NCBI RefSeq assembly: GCF_014196625.1
Contig: NZ_JACIDZ010000011.1
Coordinates: 1-64,000 of the forward strand
Length of the DNA: 64,000 nucleotides
Reading direction: 5' to 3'
DNA from: Martelella radicis
GTDB lineage: Bacteria; Pseudomonadota; Alphaproteobacteria; Rhizobiales; Rhizobiaceae
Under the pieces are notes generated by a model. That model ran no database searches and was not told the DNA's origin. It saw nothing but the letters and a program-made list of their open reading frames with translations. The position numbers and the translations under genes are program-made. Positions 18,487-27,183 of this stretch are shown piece by piece (the first letter of the stretch is position 1; each line of letters begins with the position of its first letter).

Positions 18487-19780
18487 TCTCGTCGCGGGGA
18501 TCCTCCTCCCGCTTTTCGTGATCCTGATGCTGTGCGGCATGCCGATTGCGGTTGCCATCGGTCTCAGCTCGCTGGCCGCCATCACGGTCATCCTGCCCTA
18601 TGACCTGATCTTCTTTCAGGGCGCGCAGCAGATGTTCGGCGGCATCAACTCATTCGGCATGCTGGCCGTGCCGTTCTTCATGCTTGCCGGCAACATCATG
18701 AACCATGGCGGCATAGCGCGGAAGCTGATCAATCTTGCGCTGATGTTCGGCGGCCGCATGCCCGGCGCGCTCGCCCACGCCAACGTCATGGGCAACATGC
18801 TGTTCGGTACGCTTTCGGGCTCCGGCATGGCCTGCACGGCCGCCATCGGCGGCACCATGGCGCCGATCCAGAAGGAAAAAGGCTACGACCCGGCATTCTC
18901 GGCTGCCATCAACATTGCCTCGGGTCCCGTTGGCATGCTGATCCCGCCGTCGGGCCTGCTGATCCTGTTTTCGATCGTCAGTGGTGGCGTTTCTGTCGCT
19001 GGTCTGTTCATGGGCGGCTGGATCCCCGGCCTTCTGTGGGGCTTTGCAGTCATGCTCGTCGCCTACTTCATGGCCAAGCGCTATAACCTGCCGACCGAAG
19101 AATCGGATCTGACCTTCGGCCAGAAGATGAAGGTCGTGCTCGACTCGATCCCTGCATTGATGCTGATCGTGATTGTCATGGGCGGTATTGTCGGCGGCGT
19201 CTTCACCGCCACGGAAGGTGCTGCCATCGCCGTTGTCTACAGCCTGCTGCTGTCGCTCTACTATGGCACGATCAACCGAAAGATGCTGATTTCGACGCTC
19301 ACGGATACAGCCGTCACCACCGGCGTCATCCTGTTCCTCGTCGCGGTATCGAGCCTGATGAGCTGGATCATGGCCTATGCCCAGATTCCGGAAATGATCG
19401 GCAACTTCCTGCTGACCGTGACCGACAACAAGATCATCCTGCTTTTGATCATCAACGTTGCCCTGCTGGTTCTCGGCACGTTCATGGATGCGACGCCGGC
19501 TATCCTGATCTTTACCCCGATCCTGATGCCGATTGCGACCCAGATGTTCGGCATGGATCCGATCCAGTTCGGCGTGATGATGATCTTCAACCTCGGTATC
19601 GGTAATATTACCCCGCCGGTTGGCTGCGTGCTCTTCGTCGGCGCTGCGGTGGGCGAGACCAAGATCGAAAAGGTTCTGCCTTATCTGACCCCGGTCTTCC
19701 TGGTTCTGCTCCTGGTGCTTGCTCTCGTCACCTATGTCCCGGCGGTCACACTGTTCCTGCCAAACCTGTTCGGCGTCTAA
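18476..19780 (+). CDS. dctM: TRAP transporter large permease (DctM)
   Basis: A 434-residue membrane protein with about twelve hydrophobic segments. Typical DctM blocks are present: FFMLAGNIMNHGGIA, SGPVGMLIPPSGLLI, LGTFMDATPAILIFTPIL and LGIGNITPPVG. It is the ion-coupled channel subunit of the TRAP system. Overlaps dctQ; followed by two strong stem-loops before the GH4 gene. Confidence 0.9.
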   Translation: MDTNLVAGILLPLFVILMLCGMPIAVAIGLSSLAAITVILPYDLIFFQGAQQMFGGINSFGMLAVPFFMLAGNIMNHGGIARKLINLALMFGGRMPGALAHANVMGNMLFGTLSGSGMACTAAIGGTMAPIQKEKGYDPAFSAAINIASGPVGMLIPPSGLLILFSIVSGGVSVAGLFMGGWIPGLLWGFAVMLVAYFMAKRYNLPTEESDLTFGQKMKVVLDSIPALMLIVIVMGGIVGGVFTATEGAAIAVVYSLLLSLYYGTINRKMLISTLTDTAVTTGVILFLVAVSSLMSWIMAYAQIPEMIGNFLLTVTDNKIILLLIINVALLVLGTFMDATPAILIFTPILMPIATQMFGMDPIQFGVMMIFNLGIGNITPPVGCVLFVGAAVGETKIEKVLPYLTPVFLVLLLVLALVTYVPAVTLFLPNLFGV

Positions 19781-19804
19781 ACCGCAGGCATTGGCAAACC
19801 AACA

Positions 19805-19863
19805 CCGGTCCCGTTAGCGGGGCCGGATCGGGACGGGGGTCTCCTCCTCCCAGCCCCCGTCCC
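19805..19863 (+). terminator. Tandem stem-loops between dctM and the GH4 gene
   Basis: First hairpin: CCGGTCCCG (19805-19813) with CGGGGCCGG (19818-19826), one G-T pair. Second: GGGACGGGGG (19830-19839) with CCCCCGTCCC (19854-19863), a perfect 10 bp. No T tract. They may set the ratio of transporter to hydrolase mRNA. Confidence 0.55.
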
Positions 19864-19898
19864 AGAAGTTTCAATACAAGGATAAAGGAATTTATCTG

Positions 19899-21248
19899 AT
19901 GGAAGACGTAAAAATCACCTATATCGGCGGCGGCAGCCAGCAGTGGGCGCTGCACCTGATGGCCGACCTGGCGCTGTCGAAGTCGCTCTCCGGAACGCTG
20001 ACGCTTTATGACATCGACAACGAAGCCGCCGAGAAGAACAAGGAAATCAGCGCCAACATCTTTGGTCGCCCCGAAGCCAATGCCAAGTTCAAGGTCGAAG
20101 TCGAACCCGATCTCGACACGGCCCTGAAAGGCTCCGATTTCGTCGTGATCTCGATCGAGCCCGGCCCGACCGAAAAGCGTTTCATCGACCTGAAGATCCC
20201 GGAAAAATACGGCATCTTCCAGAGCGTCGGCGACACGATCGGGCCGGGCGGCATGGCCCGCGCCGTGCGTTCGCTGCCGGTCATGGCCGATTTCGCCCAT
20301 CACATCATGGCCGTCTGCCCGGATGCCTGGGTGATCAACTACACCAACCCGATGACCTGGTGCACGGCTGCGCTTTTCGAAGCAGAGCCCGAGATCAAGG
20401 CCGTCGGCTGCTGCCATGAAGTGTTCCACACGCAGGAGATGCTCGGTCGCTGGGTGCGCGATCACTACAAGGTCGACTTGCCGAAGCGTCACGACATCGT
20501 CCTCGATATCTCGGGCGTCAACCACTTCACCTTCGCAACGCGCGCAATGTGGAATGGCCAGGATATCCTCGGCGAGTTCGAAAAGAGCCTGCCGGCGCTT
20601 TCGCCCGAACAGCTCACCAAGAATGCGCTGGAGCGTGAGGCTGAGGAAAACTGGTTCGATTGCGATTTCCGCGTTGCCACCGACTTCCTGAAGCGTTTCG
20701 GCGTTCTGGGCGCTGCCGGCGACCGGCATCTTGCGGAATTCGTTCCGTGGTACCTGAAGTCCAAGGAAGAGCTGAACAGCTGGGGTGTCGCAATCACACC
20801 TTACGAATGGCGTGTCCGCCGCTCCAAGGAGCAGGACAAGGCCCGCAAGGCCTTCCTCGAAGCAGACCTGAAGCCGTCCGGCGAAGAAGGCGTGAAGATG
20901 ATCGAGGCGCTGGCCGGCGCCGACGGCGCCACCTGCCGCACCCAGTGCAACCTGCCCAATATCGGTCAGAACGACTTTGCGCCGGAAGGTCACATTGTCG
21001 AAAGCTACGGCCTGATCTCGAAGAACAAGATCGAGCCGGTTGCCTGCGGCGTCCTGCCGGAAAGCGTGCAATCGCTGGAAAGCCGGATCATGACGGTTCA
21101 GGGCTATATCCTCGAAGGCATCATGAACGAGGACAAGGCGACCGTATACGAAGGTTTTGCCCTCGACCCGCTGAACTCGCTGACCTCGCGCAAGAGCGAA
21201 GAGCTGTTCGACGAACTCTTCGAGGCCCTCGAAGTTAACTGGGGCTGA
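19899..21248 (+). CDS. Alpha-galacturonidase, glycoside hydrolase family 4 (CHEV motif)
   Basis: A 449-residue NAD+- and Mn2+-dependent GH4 enzyme. The dinucleotide-binding fold starts at YIGGGSQQW (residues 8-16); NYTNPM (147-152) and C172 plus H209 (GVNHFT) supply substrate and metal contacts. Residues 172-175 read CHEV, the motif reported to mark alpha-galacturonidases (B. subtilis LplD class), as opposed to CHSV (alpha-glucosidase/galactosidase) or CDMP (phospho-alpha-glucosidase). It probably releases D-galacturonate in the cytoplasm from glycosides brought in by the TRAP system upstream. No signal peptide. A standard terminator follows. Confidence 0.85.
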   Translation: MEDVKITYIGGGSQQWALHLMADLALSKSLSGTLTLYDIDNEAAEKNKEISANIFGRPEANAKFKVEVEPDLDTALKGSDFVVISIEPGPTEKRFIDLKIPEKYGIFQSVGDTIGPGGMARAVRSLPVMADFAHHIMAVCPDAWVINYTNPMTWCTAALFEAEPEIKAVGCCHEVFHTQEMLGRWVRDHYKVDLPKRHDIVLDISGVNHFTFATRAMWNGQDILGEFEKSLPALSPEQLTKNALEREAEENWFDCDFRVATDFLKRFGVLGAAGDRHLAEFVPWYLKSKEELNSWGVAITPYEWRVRRSKEQDKARKAFLEADLKPSGEEGVKMIEALAGADGATCRTQCNLPNIGQNDFAPEGHIVESYGLISKNKIEPVACGVLPESVQSLESRIMTVQGYILEGIMNEDKATVYEGFALDPLNSLTSRKSEELFDELFEALEVNWG

Positions 21249-21299
21249 GCCCTAAGGCTTTGGCCTGCCTTTCTCTCGGGCAGGCATGATGACGGAAAG

Positions 21300-21324
21300 A
21301 GCGCCGGGCGACCGGCGCTTTTTT
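21300..21324 (+). terminator. Intrinsic terminator after the GH4 gene
   Basis: AGCGCCGG (21300-21307) and CCGGCGCT (21312-21319) form a perfect 8-bp stem with loop GCGA, followed by six T residues. Strong rho-independent terminator for the TRAP/GH4 operon. Confidence 0.9.
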
Positions 21325-21409
21325 GCGTTCCCGGGCCAACGGGTCTTGCGAAACGGCCGCAAATTGCGATGGTGTCGGCAGCATTCTGAAGAGACGAAAG
21401 GCAGGCGCA

Positions 21410-22273
21410 ATGGCAGATGTTGCATTTCTCGGTCTGGGCGTGATGGGCTATCCGATGGCCGGTCATCTGGCGAAAAACGGACACACCGTCACGGTCTATA
21501 ACCGCACGGCCTCAAAGGCTGAGAAGTGGGCTGCGGATTACGAGGGACGCACGGCGGATACCCCGGCCGCCGCCGCCTCCGGCAAGGAGATCGTGTTCTG
21601 CTGCGTCGGCAATGACGACGACCTTCGTGAAGTCGTTCTCGGCGAGAATGGCGCGCTTTCGACCATGAAGGAAGGCTCGGTTTTCGTTGATCACACGACT
21701 GCCTCGGCCGAAGTCGCGCGCGAGCTTTACGCGGCGGCGAAGGAAAAGGGCATCGCCTTTGTCGACGCTCCGGTCTCCGGCGGCGAATCAGGCGCGGTCA
21801 ATGGCGTGCTCACCGTCATGTGCGGCGGCGACGAGCCCGATTTCGAGCGCGCGCGTCCGGTGATGGAAAGCTATGGCCGATCGGTGCGCCGCGTCGGTGA
21901 GGCCGGAAGCGGGCAGCTTGCCAAGATGGTCAACCAGATCTGCATTGGCGGGCTGGTGCAGGCGCTGTCGGAAGGCATTCACTTTGCCCAGAAGGCCGAG
22001 ATCGATGTCGGCATCGTGCTGGACATCATCACCAAGGGGGCTGCCGGCTCCTGGCAGATGGAAAATCGTGGTGCGACGATGAATGAGGGCAAGTTCGACT
22101 TCGGCTTTGCCGTCGACCTGATGCGCAAGGACCTCGATATCTGCCTGACGGAGGCCCGCCGCAACGGCGCGTCCCTGCCGGTCACGGCGCTTGTCGACCA
22201 GTTCTATGCCGATATCCAGAAGGATGGCGGCGGCCGCTGGGATACGTCGAGCCTGATCAAACGGCTGAAATAA
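21410..22273 (+). CDS. Beta-hydroxyacid dehydrogenase (3-hydroxyisobutyrate/tartronate-semialdehyde reductase type)
   Basis: A 287-residue NAD(P)-dependent enzyme with the N-terminal nucleotide motif FLGLGVMGYPMAGHL, substrate motif DAPVSGGESGA, and the catalytic-lysine block GSGQLAKMVNQ. The C-terminal helical domain includes KDLDICLTEAR. Family members reduce tartronate semialdehyde to glycerate or oxidise 3-hydroxyisobutyrate; sequence alone does not decide. The ATG at 21410 is preferred to the open frame at 21323. It lies after a terminator, so it may be transcribed apart from the TRAP genes. Confidence 0.83.
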   Translation: MADVAFLGLGVMGYPMAGHLAKNGHTVTVYNRTASKAEKWAADYEGRTADTPAAAASGKEIVFCCVGNDDDLREVVLGENGALSTMKEGSVFVDHTTASAEVARELYAAAKEKGIAFVDAPVSGGESGAVNGVLTVMCGGDEPDFERARPVMESYGRSVRRVGEAGSGQLAKMVNQICIGGLVQALSEGIHFAQKAEIDVGIVLDIITKGAAGSWQMENRGATMNEGKFDFGFAVDLMRKDLDICLTEARRNGASLPVTALVDQFYADIQKDGGGRWDTSSLIKRLK

Positions 22274-22312
22274 GGGCACATGGCCGGTCTGCCGCCGGAA
22301 GGGGAAACCGCG

Positions 22313-23080
22313 ATGCTGATTGCGCAGATCACCGATACGCATCTTGTTCTCGGCGGGCGAAAGCTCGCCGGGCGGTTCGATACTGAGGCCGCGTTCGACC
22401 GGCTGATGCAAAGCCTTGCCGATCAGCCGGTGAAACCCGACCTGATCCTGTTTTCAGGCGATCTCTGCGAGGAAGCGGGAGAGGCGGAATGCCTTCACAT
22501 CGGCCGGGCGCTCCGGTCGCTCGGCATTCCGGCGCTGGCGGTTCCGGGCAATCACGATGCCCGCGCGCCAATGCTGAAGGGACTTGAAGGCATGGTGGGG
22601 GAGACAGGCTCAGGGCATCTCTGCATCGAGGATGCCGCTCATCCCGTCGCCATACTGGGCCTTGATACGCTGGTGGACGGTGCGCCGCAGGGCGCGCTGT
22701 GCGCGGCGCGGCTTGAATGGCTGGAAGACGCGCTGAGGCGGAACAGCGGCGAGGACGTTCTGATCTTCATGCATCACCCGCCGATCGATACGGGACAGCG
22801 CAACATGGATGCGATCGCGCTCGGCGAAGGACGTGCGCGTTTCGCGGAACTCGTTGCCGGGCATGGCGGCATCAAGGCGATTCTCTGCGGGCATATGCAC
22901 CGGGCGATATCCGGCAGCCTCGCGGGCGTGCCGGTCTTCATTGCGCCATCCGCGTCGCACCAACTGGCGCTCGACCTGCGCGAGAACCAGCCCTACCGCT
23001 TTTCCGACGATCCGGCGCAATACGCGCTTTATCTCGTCGCTCCGGGCAGGCCGGTCGTCAGCCATCTCGTGACGGTTTAA
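22313..23080 (+). CDS. Calcineurin-like metallophosphoesterase (CpdA-like)
   Basis: A 255-residue cytoplasmic phosphoesterase with the full two-metal motif set: D8 and H10 (TDTH), D50 (FSGD), N80-H81 (PGNHD), H154 (MHHPP), H194 and H196 (CGHMH). This is the cyclic-nucleotide phosphodiesterase (CpdA) branch, but substrates range widely. The ATG at 22313 follows GGAAGGGGA and begins at the family's usual MLIAQITDTHL; a start at 22280 is less likely. Lies 39 bases after the dehydrogenase gene and is probably co-transcribed with it. Confidence 0.8.
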   Translation: MLIAQITDTHLVLGGRKLAGRFDTEAAFDRLMQSLADQPVKPDLILFSGDLCEEAGEAECLHIGRALRSLGIPALAVPGNHDARAPMLKGLEGMVGETGSGHLCIEDAAHPVAILGLDTLVDGAPQGALCAARLEWLEDALRRNSGEDVLIFMHHPPIDTGQRNMDAIALGEGRARFAELVAGHGGIKAILCGHMHRAISGSLAGVPVFIAPSASHQLALDLRENQPYRFSDDPAQYALYLVAPGRPVVSHLVTV

Positions 23081-23090
23081 GGCCGGCAGT

Positions 23091-23798
23091 TCAGGCCCTG
23101 CCGTGTGCCGCCCAAAGCGCCCCGCGGCGGATGATCTCGGTCACCTGCGGCACCTGCAGATCGGCCAGTTCATGGCCGATGGAGCAGTAGAAAACGCGGC
23201 CCTTGTCCCAGCGGCGCTTCCACACGACGGGGATGACGGTGCCCTCGATCCACCAGAGATGATCGCCGGAAAAGGTCGTGGTCGCCAGAACCTCATTGGA
23301 GGGATCGGTCAGCATGTAATATTGCTCCGATCGCAGCCGGAAACTCCTGATGCCCTCGACGATCGGATCGGCCGGCCGGCAGATCGTCACGTCGTAGTCG
23401 ATATAGTCCTCGCGCGGCTGCAGGTTGTCAGGCCAGCCGGGCGGGTGGGCGACGAACTGGCCGCCGATGAGGAAGTGATAGGTCGGGCGGTCGCGGAAGG
23501 CATCGCCCATATGCCCGTGCCAGCCGGCAATGCCGCAGCCATTGCCGATCAGCTTCAGCAGGCCGTCCTCCTGCGGCTTGGTCATCGTGCCGAATTCTTC
23601 GCGGTGGCCGGAGCGCGCCGATGACCAGATCGGGGTGATGAGGTCGATGCCGGCAAGGTCACCTGGGCGTTCGAGCGGCTCCATCGTGTCGTAGACATCG
23701 ACGCTGAAGCCGTTTTCCTTGAGCAGATCGGCATACCAGTCTGAGAATTCGCTCGGCGCGTGGCCTTCCCAGCCACCGACAAACAGGACTGCCTTCAT
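23091..23798 (-). CDS. ThuA-like (glutamine-amidotransferase fold) protein of a sugar operon
   Basis: A 235-residue protein of the ThuA family, first described in the trehalose-utilisation locus of rhizobia. It has the N-terminal strand KAVLFVGGWEGHAP, the segment GIAGWHGHMGDAFRD and VFYCSIGHE near the end. ThuA proteins have a flavodoxin-like amidotransferase fold; in rhizobial ThuAB they take part in forming keto-sugars. Last gene of the operon that starts at 30079; its start overlaps the dehydrogenase stop by ATGA. Confidence 0.75.
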   Translation of the reverse strand: MKAVLFVGGWEGHAPSEFSDWYADLLKENGFSVDVYDTMEPLERPGDLAGIDLITPIWSSARSGHREEFGTMTKPQEDGLLKLIGNGCGIAGWHGHMGDAFRDRPTYHFLIGGQFVAHPPGWPDNLQPREDYIDYDVTICRPADPIVEGIRSFRLRSEQYYMLTDPSNEVLATTTFSGDHLWWIEGTVIPVVWKRRWDKGRVFYCSIGHELADLQVPQVTEIIRRGALWAAHGRA

Positions 23799-24664
23799 GT
23801 CTGTTCCTTTCGCATGAAATTGAGGATTGAGGCCATGTCGCGGGCGCCATAGCCGGCGCGCTCGGCCTCAGTCAGTTTCTCGAGTGTCACAAGCCCCTGC
23901 GGCATCGCGGTGCCGAGCCTTTCGGCCAGCGCCGCCGTGACGGCCATGTCCTTGCGGGCAAGGGCAACCGTAAATGTCACGTCATGGGCGGTTTCATCGA
24001 GATAGAGCGGGCGGCGGTATTTCAGCATCGGAGCCGCCGCCGCCGAGGCCTCGATCACGTCGAAGGCCGCTTCCGCCTGAATGCCTGCGGCCTCCGCAAG
24101 CGTCATGGCTTCGGCGAGCGTCTGGTTGATGCCGTGGAGCAGGGAATTGACGGAGAGCTTCATCACCGCGCCGCGGCCGCTTTCTCCGAGGAAGATGGTC
24201 CTTTTTCCGAGCGCATCGAACACCGGACGGAGCGGCGCGCCGGTCTCGGCGTCGCATCCGGCCATGATCAGGAGGGCTGCATCTTCGGCCGCCTGGGTCG
24301 CGCCGGAAACGGGCGCATCGATCATAGTTGCGCCGTCTGGAACTCGGGTGGCAAGGCTTTTGATATGGTCGGGGCTCATCGTGCCCATTTCGACAAACCA
24401 TCGCGCGCGCTTGCCGGAAAACAGCCCGTCCTCGCCAAAATGCACGGTATCGGAGGCGGCATCATCCGCCAGCATGGTGATGACGATGTCGGCATCATCC
24501 GCCAGGTCCCGCGGCGTTTCAGCCGCGCGGGCGCCGGTCTCCGTCGCAAAGCTCGTCGCCTTGCCGGCGGAGCGGTTCCAGACGGTAACATCATGTCCGG
24601 CGCGCACCAGATTGCGCGCCATCGCCGCGCCCATGCGGCCAAGCCCTGCAAATCCGATCCGCAT
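23795..24664 (-). CDS. NAD(P)-dependent beta-hydroxyacid dehydrogenase
   Basis: A 289-residue member of the 3-hydroxyisobutyrate dehydrogenase family: nucleotide motif GFAGLGRMGAAMARNL, substrate motif DAPVSGATQAAE, catalytic-lysine region GAVMKLSVNSLLHG, and C-terminal KDMAVTAALAE. Its start overlaps the ATPase stop (TGATG), so it belongs to the sugar ABC operon. It probably acts on a sugar-acid intermediate of the transported substrate. It is a paralogue of the gene at 21410 but clearly diverged from it. Confidence 0.82.
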   Translation of the reverse strand: MRIGFAGLGRMGAAMARNLVRAGHDVTVWNRSAGKATSFATETGARAAETPRDLADDADIVITMLADDAASDTVHFGEDGLFSGKRARWFVEMGTMSPDHIKSLATRVPDGATMIDAPVSGATQAAEDAALLIMAGCDAETGAPLRPVFDALGKRTIFLGESGRGAVMKLSVNSLLHGINQTLAEAMTLAEAAGIQAEAAFDVIEASAAAAPMLKYRRPLYLDETAHDVTFTVALARKDMAVTAALAERLGTAMPQGLVTLEKLTEAERAGYGARDMASILNFMRKEQT

Positions 24665-26175
24665 CAGCCCGCCTTCTCAACCTCGAGGCCGGAAATGGCC
24701 TGGATCAGCTTGTCTTCGGAAACCTCTTCGGCGGTGAAGATCTCGGTGATCCGGCCGCTATACATGGCGACGATCCGGTCGGAGACATGCAGCACTTCCG
24801 GCATTTCCGAACTGATGACGATTACGGCATAACCCTGGCGGGCAAGCGCGCGGATGAGGTTGTGGATCTCGGATTTCGAGCCGACATCGATGCCGCGCGT
24901 CGGCTCGTCCACGATCAGGATATCGGGATGCATGGAGAGCCATTTGCCGATGACGATCTTCTGCTGGTTGCCGCCGGAAAGATTGCCCGCGAGTTGCCGC
25001 CAACCGGGCGTGCGGATATCGAGCTTGTCGCGATACTGGTCGAAGATGGCGATCTCCGCGCCGTCCGAGACGAAAGGCCCGGCGGTCAGATCGCCGACCT
25101 GCGGCAATGTCATGTTGTCGCGGCAGTTCATGCCGAGCACCAGGCCCTGGCCCTTGCGGTCCTCCGGCACCAGCGAGATGCCGTTCCTGATCGCGTCGAT
25201 CGGTGAATGCAGCTTCACCGACTTGCCCTGCAGCAGGATGCGTCCGCCGCTCGGCTCGCGAAGGCCGAAGAGCGTTTCGGCGATTTCCGTGCGGCCGGCG
25301 CCAACAAGGCCGTAAAAGCCGACGACTTCGCCCCTTCGGACATCGAAGCTGATATCCCGGAACAGCCCGTTGCAGGAGAGGTTCTCGACAGCGAGCGCGA
25401 CCTCGCCCAGCTGTACATGCTCGTGGTTGCGGGTAAGGTCGAGCGAGCGGCCGATCATCAGCTGGGTGATCTCGTCCTCGTTCGTTTCCGCCGTCACCAG
25501 CGTGCCCCGGCACTCGCCGTCGCGCAGAACGGTGATGCGGTCGGTGATGTTGAAGATCTCCTCCATGCGGTGGGAGATGTAGATGATGCCGACGCCCTGG
25601 GCCTTCAGGTCGGCGATGACATCGAAGAGCACGACCTTTTCCGCATCCGTCAGCGAGGCGGTCGGCTCATCGAAGATCACGGCCTTGGCCTCGACCGTCA
25701 GGGCGCGGGCGATTTCCACCATCTGCTGGTTGGCGATGGAGAGTTCGCCGACGCGGGTTTCCGGCGTAAAGCCCGTCCTCAACTTGTCGAGGATGCATTG
25801 CGTGTCGTCATGCAATCGCTTCCAGTCGACAAGGCCGAAGCGCTTCAGCGGCAATTCGCCGAGGAAGATGTTTTCCGCCACCGTCAGCTCGGTTGCGAGG
25901 CTGAGCTCCTGGTGAATGAAGACGACGCCCTTCGATTTCGCCTGCAGCGGCGAGGTCATCACCACCGGCTGCTCATCGATCAGGATGCGGCCGTCGTCCG
26001 GCTGGTGGATGCCGCCGAGCACCTTCATCAGCGTTGATTTGCCCGCGCCGTTTTCGCCGACAAGCGCGTGGACCTCGCCGGGGCGAATGTCGAGCGAGAC
26101 GCCGTCGAGCGCGCGCACGCCCGGAAAGGTCTTGACGATATTGTCGAGCCTCAGCGCCGGTTTGATGTCACTCAT
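24664..26175 (-). CDS. Sugar ABC transporter ATP-binding protein (RbsA/MglA type)
   Basis: A 503-residue double ATPase of CUT2 importers. Domain 1 has Walker A GENGAGKST (40-48) and an intact Walker B (AVIFDEPTASL). Domain 2 has the degenerate P-loop GLVGAGRTEIAE and a Walker B ILIVDEPTRGI, as usual for RbsA/XylG. The start overlaps the stop of the preceding permease gene (ATGA). Partners are the permeases at 26172 and 27184 and the binding protein at 29117. Confidence 0.88.
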   Translation of the reverse strand: MSDIKPALRLDNIVKTFPGVRALDGVSLDIRPGEVHALVGENGAGKSTLMKVLGGIHQPDDGRILIDEQPVVMTSPLQAKSKGVVFIHQELSLATELTVAENIFLGELPLKRFGLVDWKRLHDDTQCILDKLRTGFTPETRVGELSIANQQMVEIARALTVEAKAVIFDEPTASLTDAEKVVLFDVIADLKAQGVGIIYISHRMEEIFNITDRITVLRDGECRGTLVTAETNEDEITQLMIGRSLDLTRNHEHVQLGEVALAVENLSCNGLFRDISFDVRRGEVVGFYGLVGAGRTEIAETLFGLREPSGGRILLQGKSVKLHSPIDAIRNGISLVPEDRKGQGLVLGMNCRDNMTLPQVGDLTAGPFVSDGAEIAIFDQYRDKLDIRTPGWRQLAGNLSGGNQQKIVIGKWLSMHPDILIVDEPTRGIDVGSKSEIHNLIRALARQGYAVIVISSEMPEVLHVSDRIVAMYSGRITEIFTAEEVSEDKLIQAISGLEVEKAG

Positions 26176-27173
26176 ATCCTGAGCTCCCCTCTGCCCTTGC
26201 GGTTCAACTGGCGGTCCAGAAACAGGACGGCGATGAGAATAAGGCCGATCACGAGATTGACGGTTTCGGTATCCGCGCCGATATAGCCGAGGCCCTTGCG
26301 CAGAAGCTGGATGGCGATGACGCCGCCGAAGGTGGAGAGGATCGAACCCGAACCGCCGGCAAGCTTGGTGCCGCCGAGGACCACCGCCGTGATCGCCCAC
26401 AATTCATAAAGCTCGCCGTCATTGGGGTTCACCGAGCCGCTTTCGGAGTAGAACACCACGGCGCTCAATGCCGCGAGAAAGCCGATCAGGATGAAATTGC
26501 GCAGGAAATGCGGCCCGACGCGAATGCCGGCATTGATCGCCGCCTCGCGATTGTCGCCGATCGCATAGGCATTGCGGCCATGGACCGTCTTCGTCATCAC
26601 CAGCCAGATGATGGCAGTGACGGCGAGGAAGAACCAGCTTGCGGTGTGGATGCCGAGAAACTGCGCTTCGGCGAAATCAACCAGCGTCCAGTTAAGGTGT
26701 GAGGTCGGGTTCTCGCCATTATACATGAACACCAGGCCGCGATAGCCGAGCATGGCGCCGAGCGTGACGATGAAGGCGTCGACGCCCGTCTTCCAGACGA
26801 TGAGGCCGTTGAGGCCTCCGAGGACGGCGCCCGTCAGAAGCGCCAGCGCCCAGGAGATCGGGATCACCCAGTCGCCGAGGCCTGCAAAGACCGGCCATGT
26901 CATCGAATCCAGCATGACGATCCCGGCAAGCGCGAAGGTCGCGCCAACGGAAAGGTCGATATTGCCGTTGATCATGATCACCGTCATGCCGATGGCGATG
27001 ATGCCGATCGGGACCGACTGCTTCAGAAGCAGCAGCATGTTGTCGAAATCCATGAAGGCGGTGTCCGACAGCGACAGGAAGTGCCCGGCGACGGAGAAGA
27101 AGATCAGTTCGACGAGGATGAAACCCCAGATCGCGCCCTGCTTGATGTATTTGCTGTAGCTCTGGCTGGTCAT
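26172..27173 (-). CDS. Sugar ABC transporter permease (RbsC type), second subunit
   Basis: A 333-residue inner-membrane permease with about eight to ten hydrophobic segments. Family blocks include MINGNIDLSVGATFALAG and VHGRNAYAIGDNREAAINAG. Two ATGs lie 6 bases apart (27179 and 27173); GAGGAG ends immediately before the first, so only the second has proper spacing. Forms a heterodimer with the permease at 27184, from which it is separated by 10 bases. Confidence 0.87.
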   Translation of the reverse strand: MTSQSYSKYIKQGAIWGFILVELIFFSVAGHFLSLSDTAFMDFDNMLLLLKQSVPIGIIAIGMTVIMINGNIDLSVGATFALAGIVMLDSMTWPVFAGLGDWVIPISWALALLTGAVLGGLNGLIVWKTGVDAFIVTLGAMLGYRGLVFMYNGENPTSHLNWTLVDFAEAQFLGIHTASWFFLAVTAIIWLVMTKTVHGRNAYAIGDNREAAINAGIRVGPHFLRNFILIGFLAALSAVVFYSESGSVNPNDGELYELWAITAVVLGGTKLAGGSGSILSTFGGVIAIQLLRKGLGYIGADTETVNLVIGLILIAVLFLDRQLNRKGRGELRI

Positions 27174-27183
27174 GGTCATCTCC

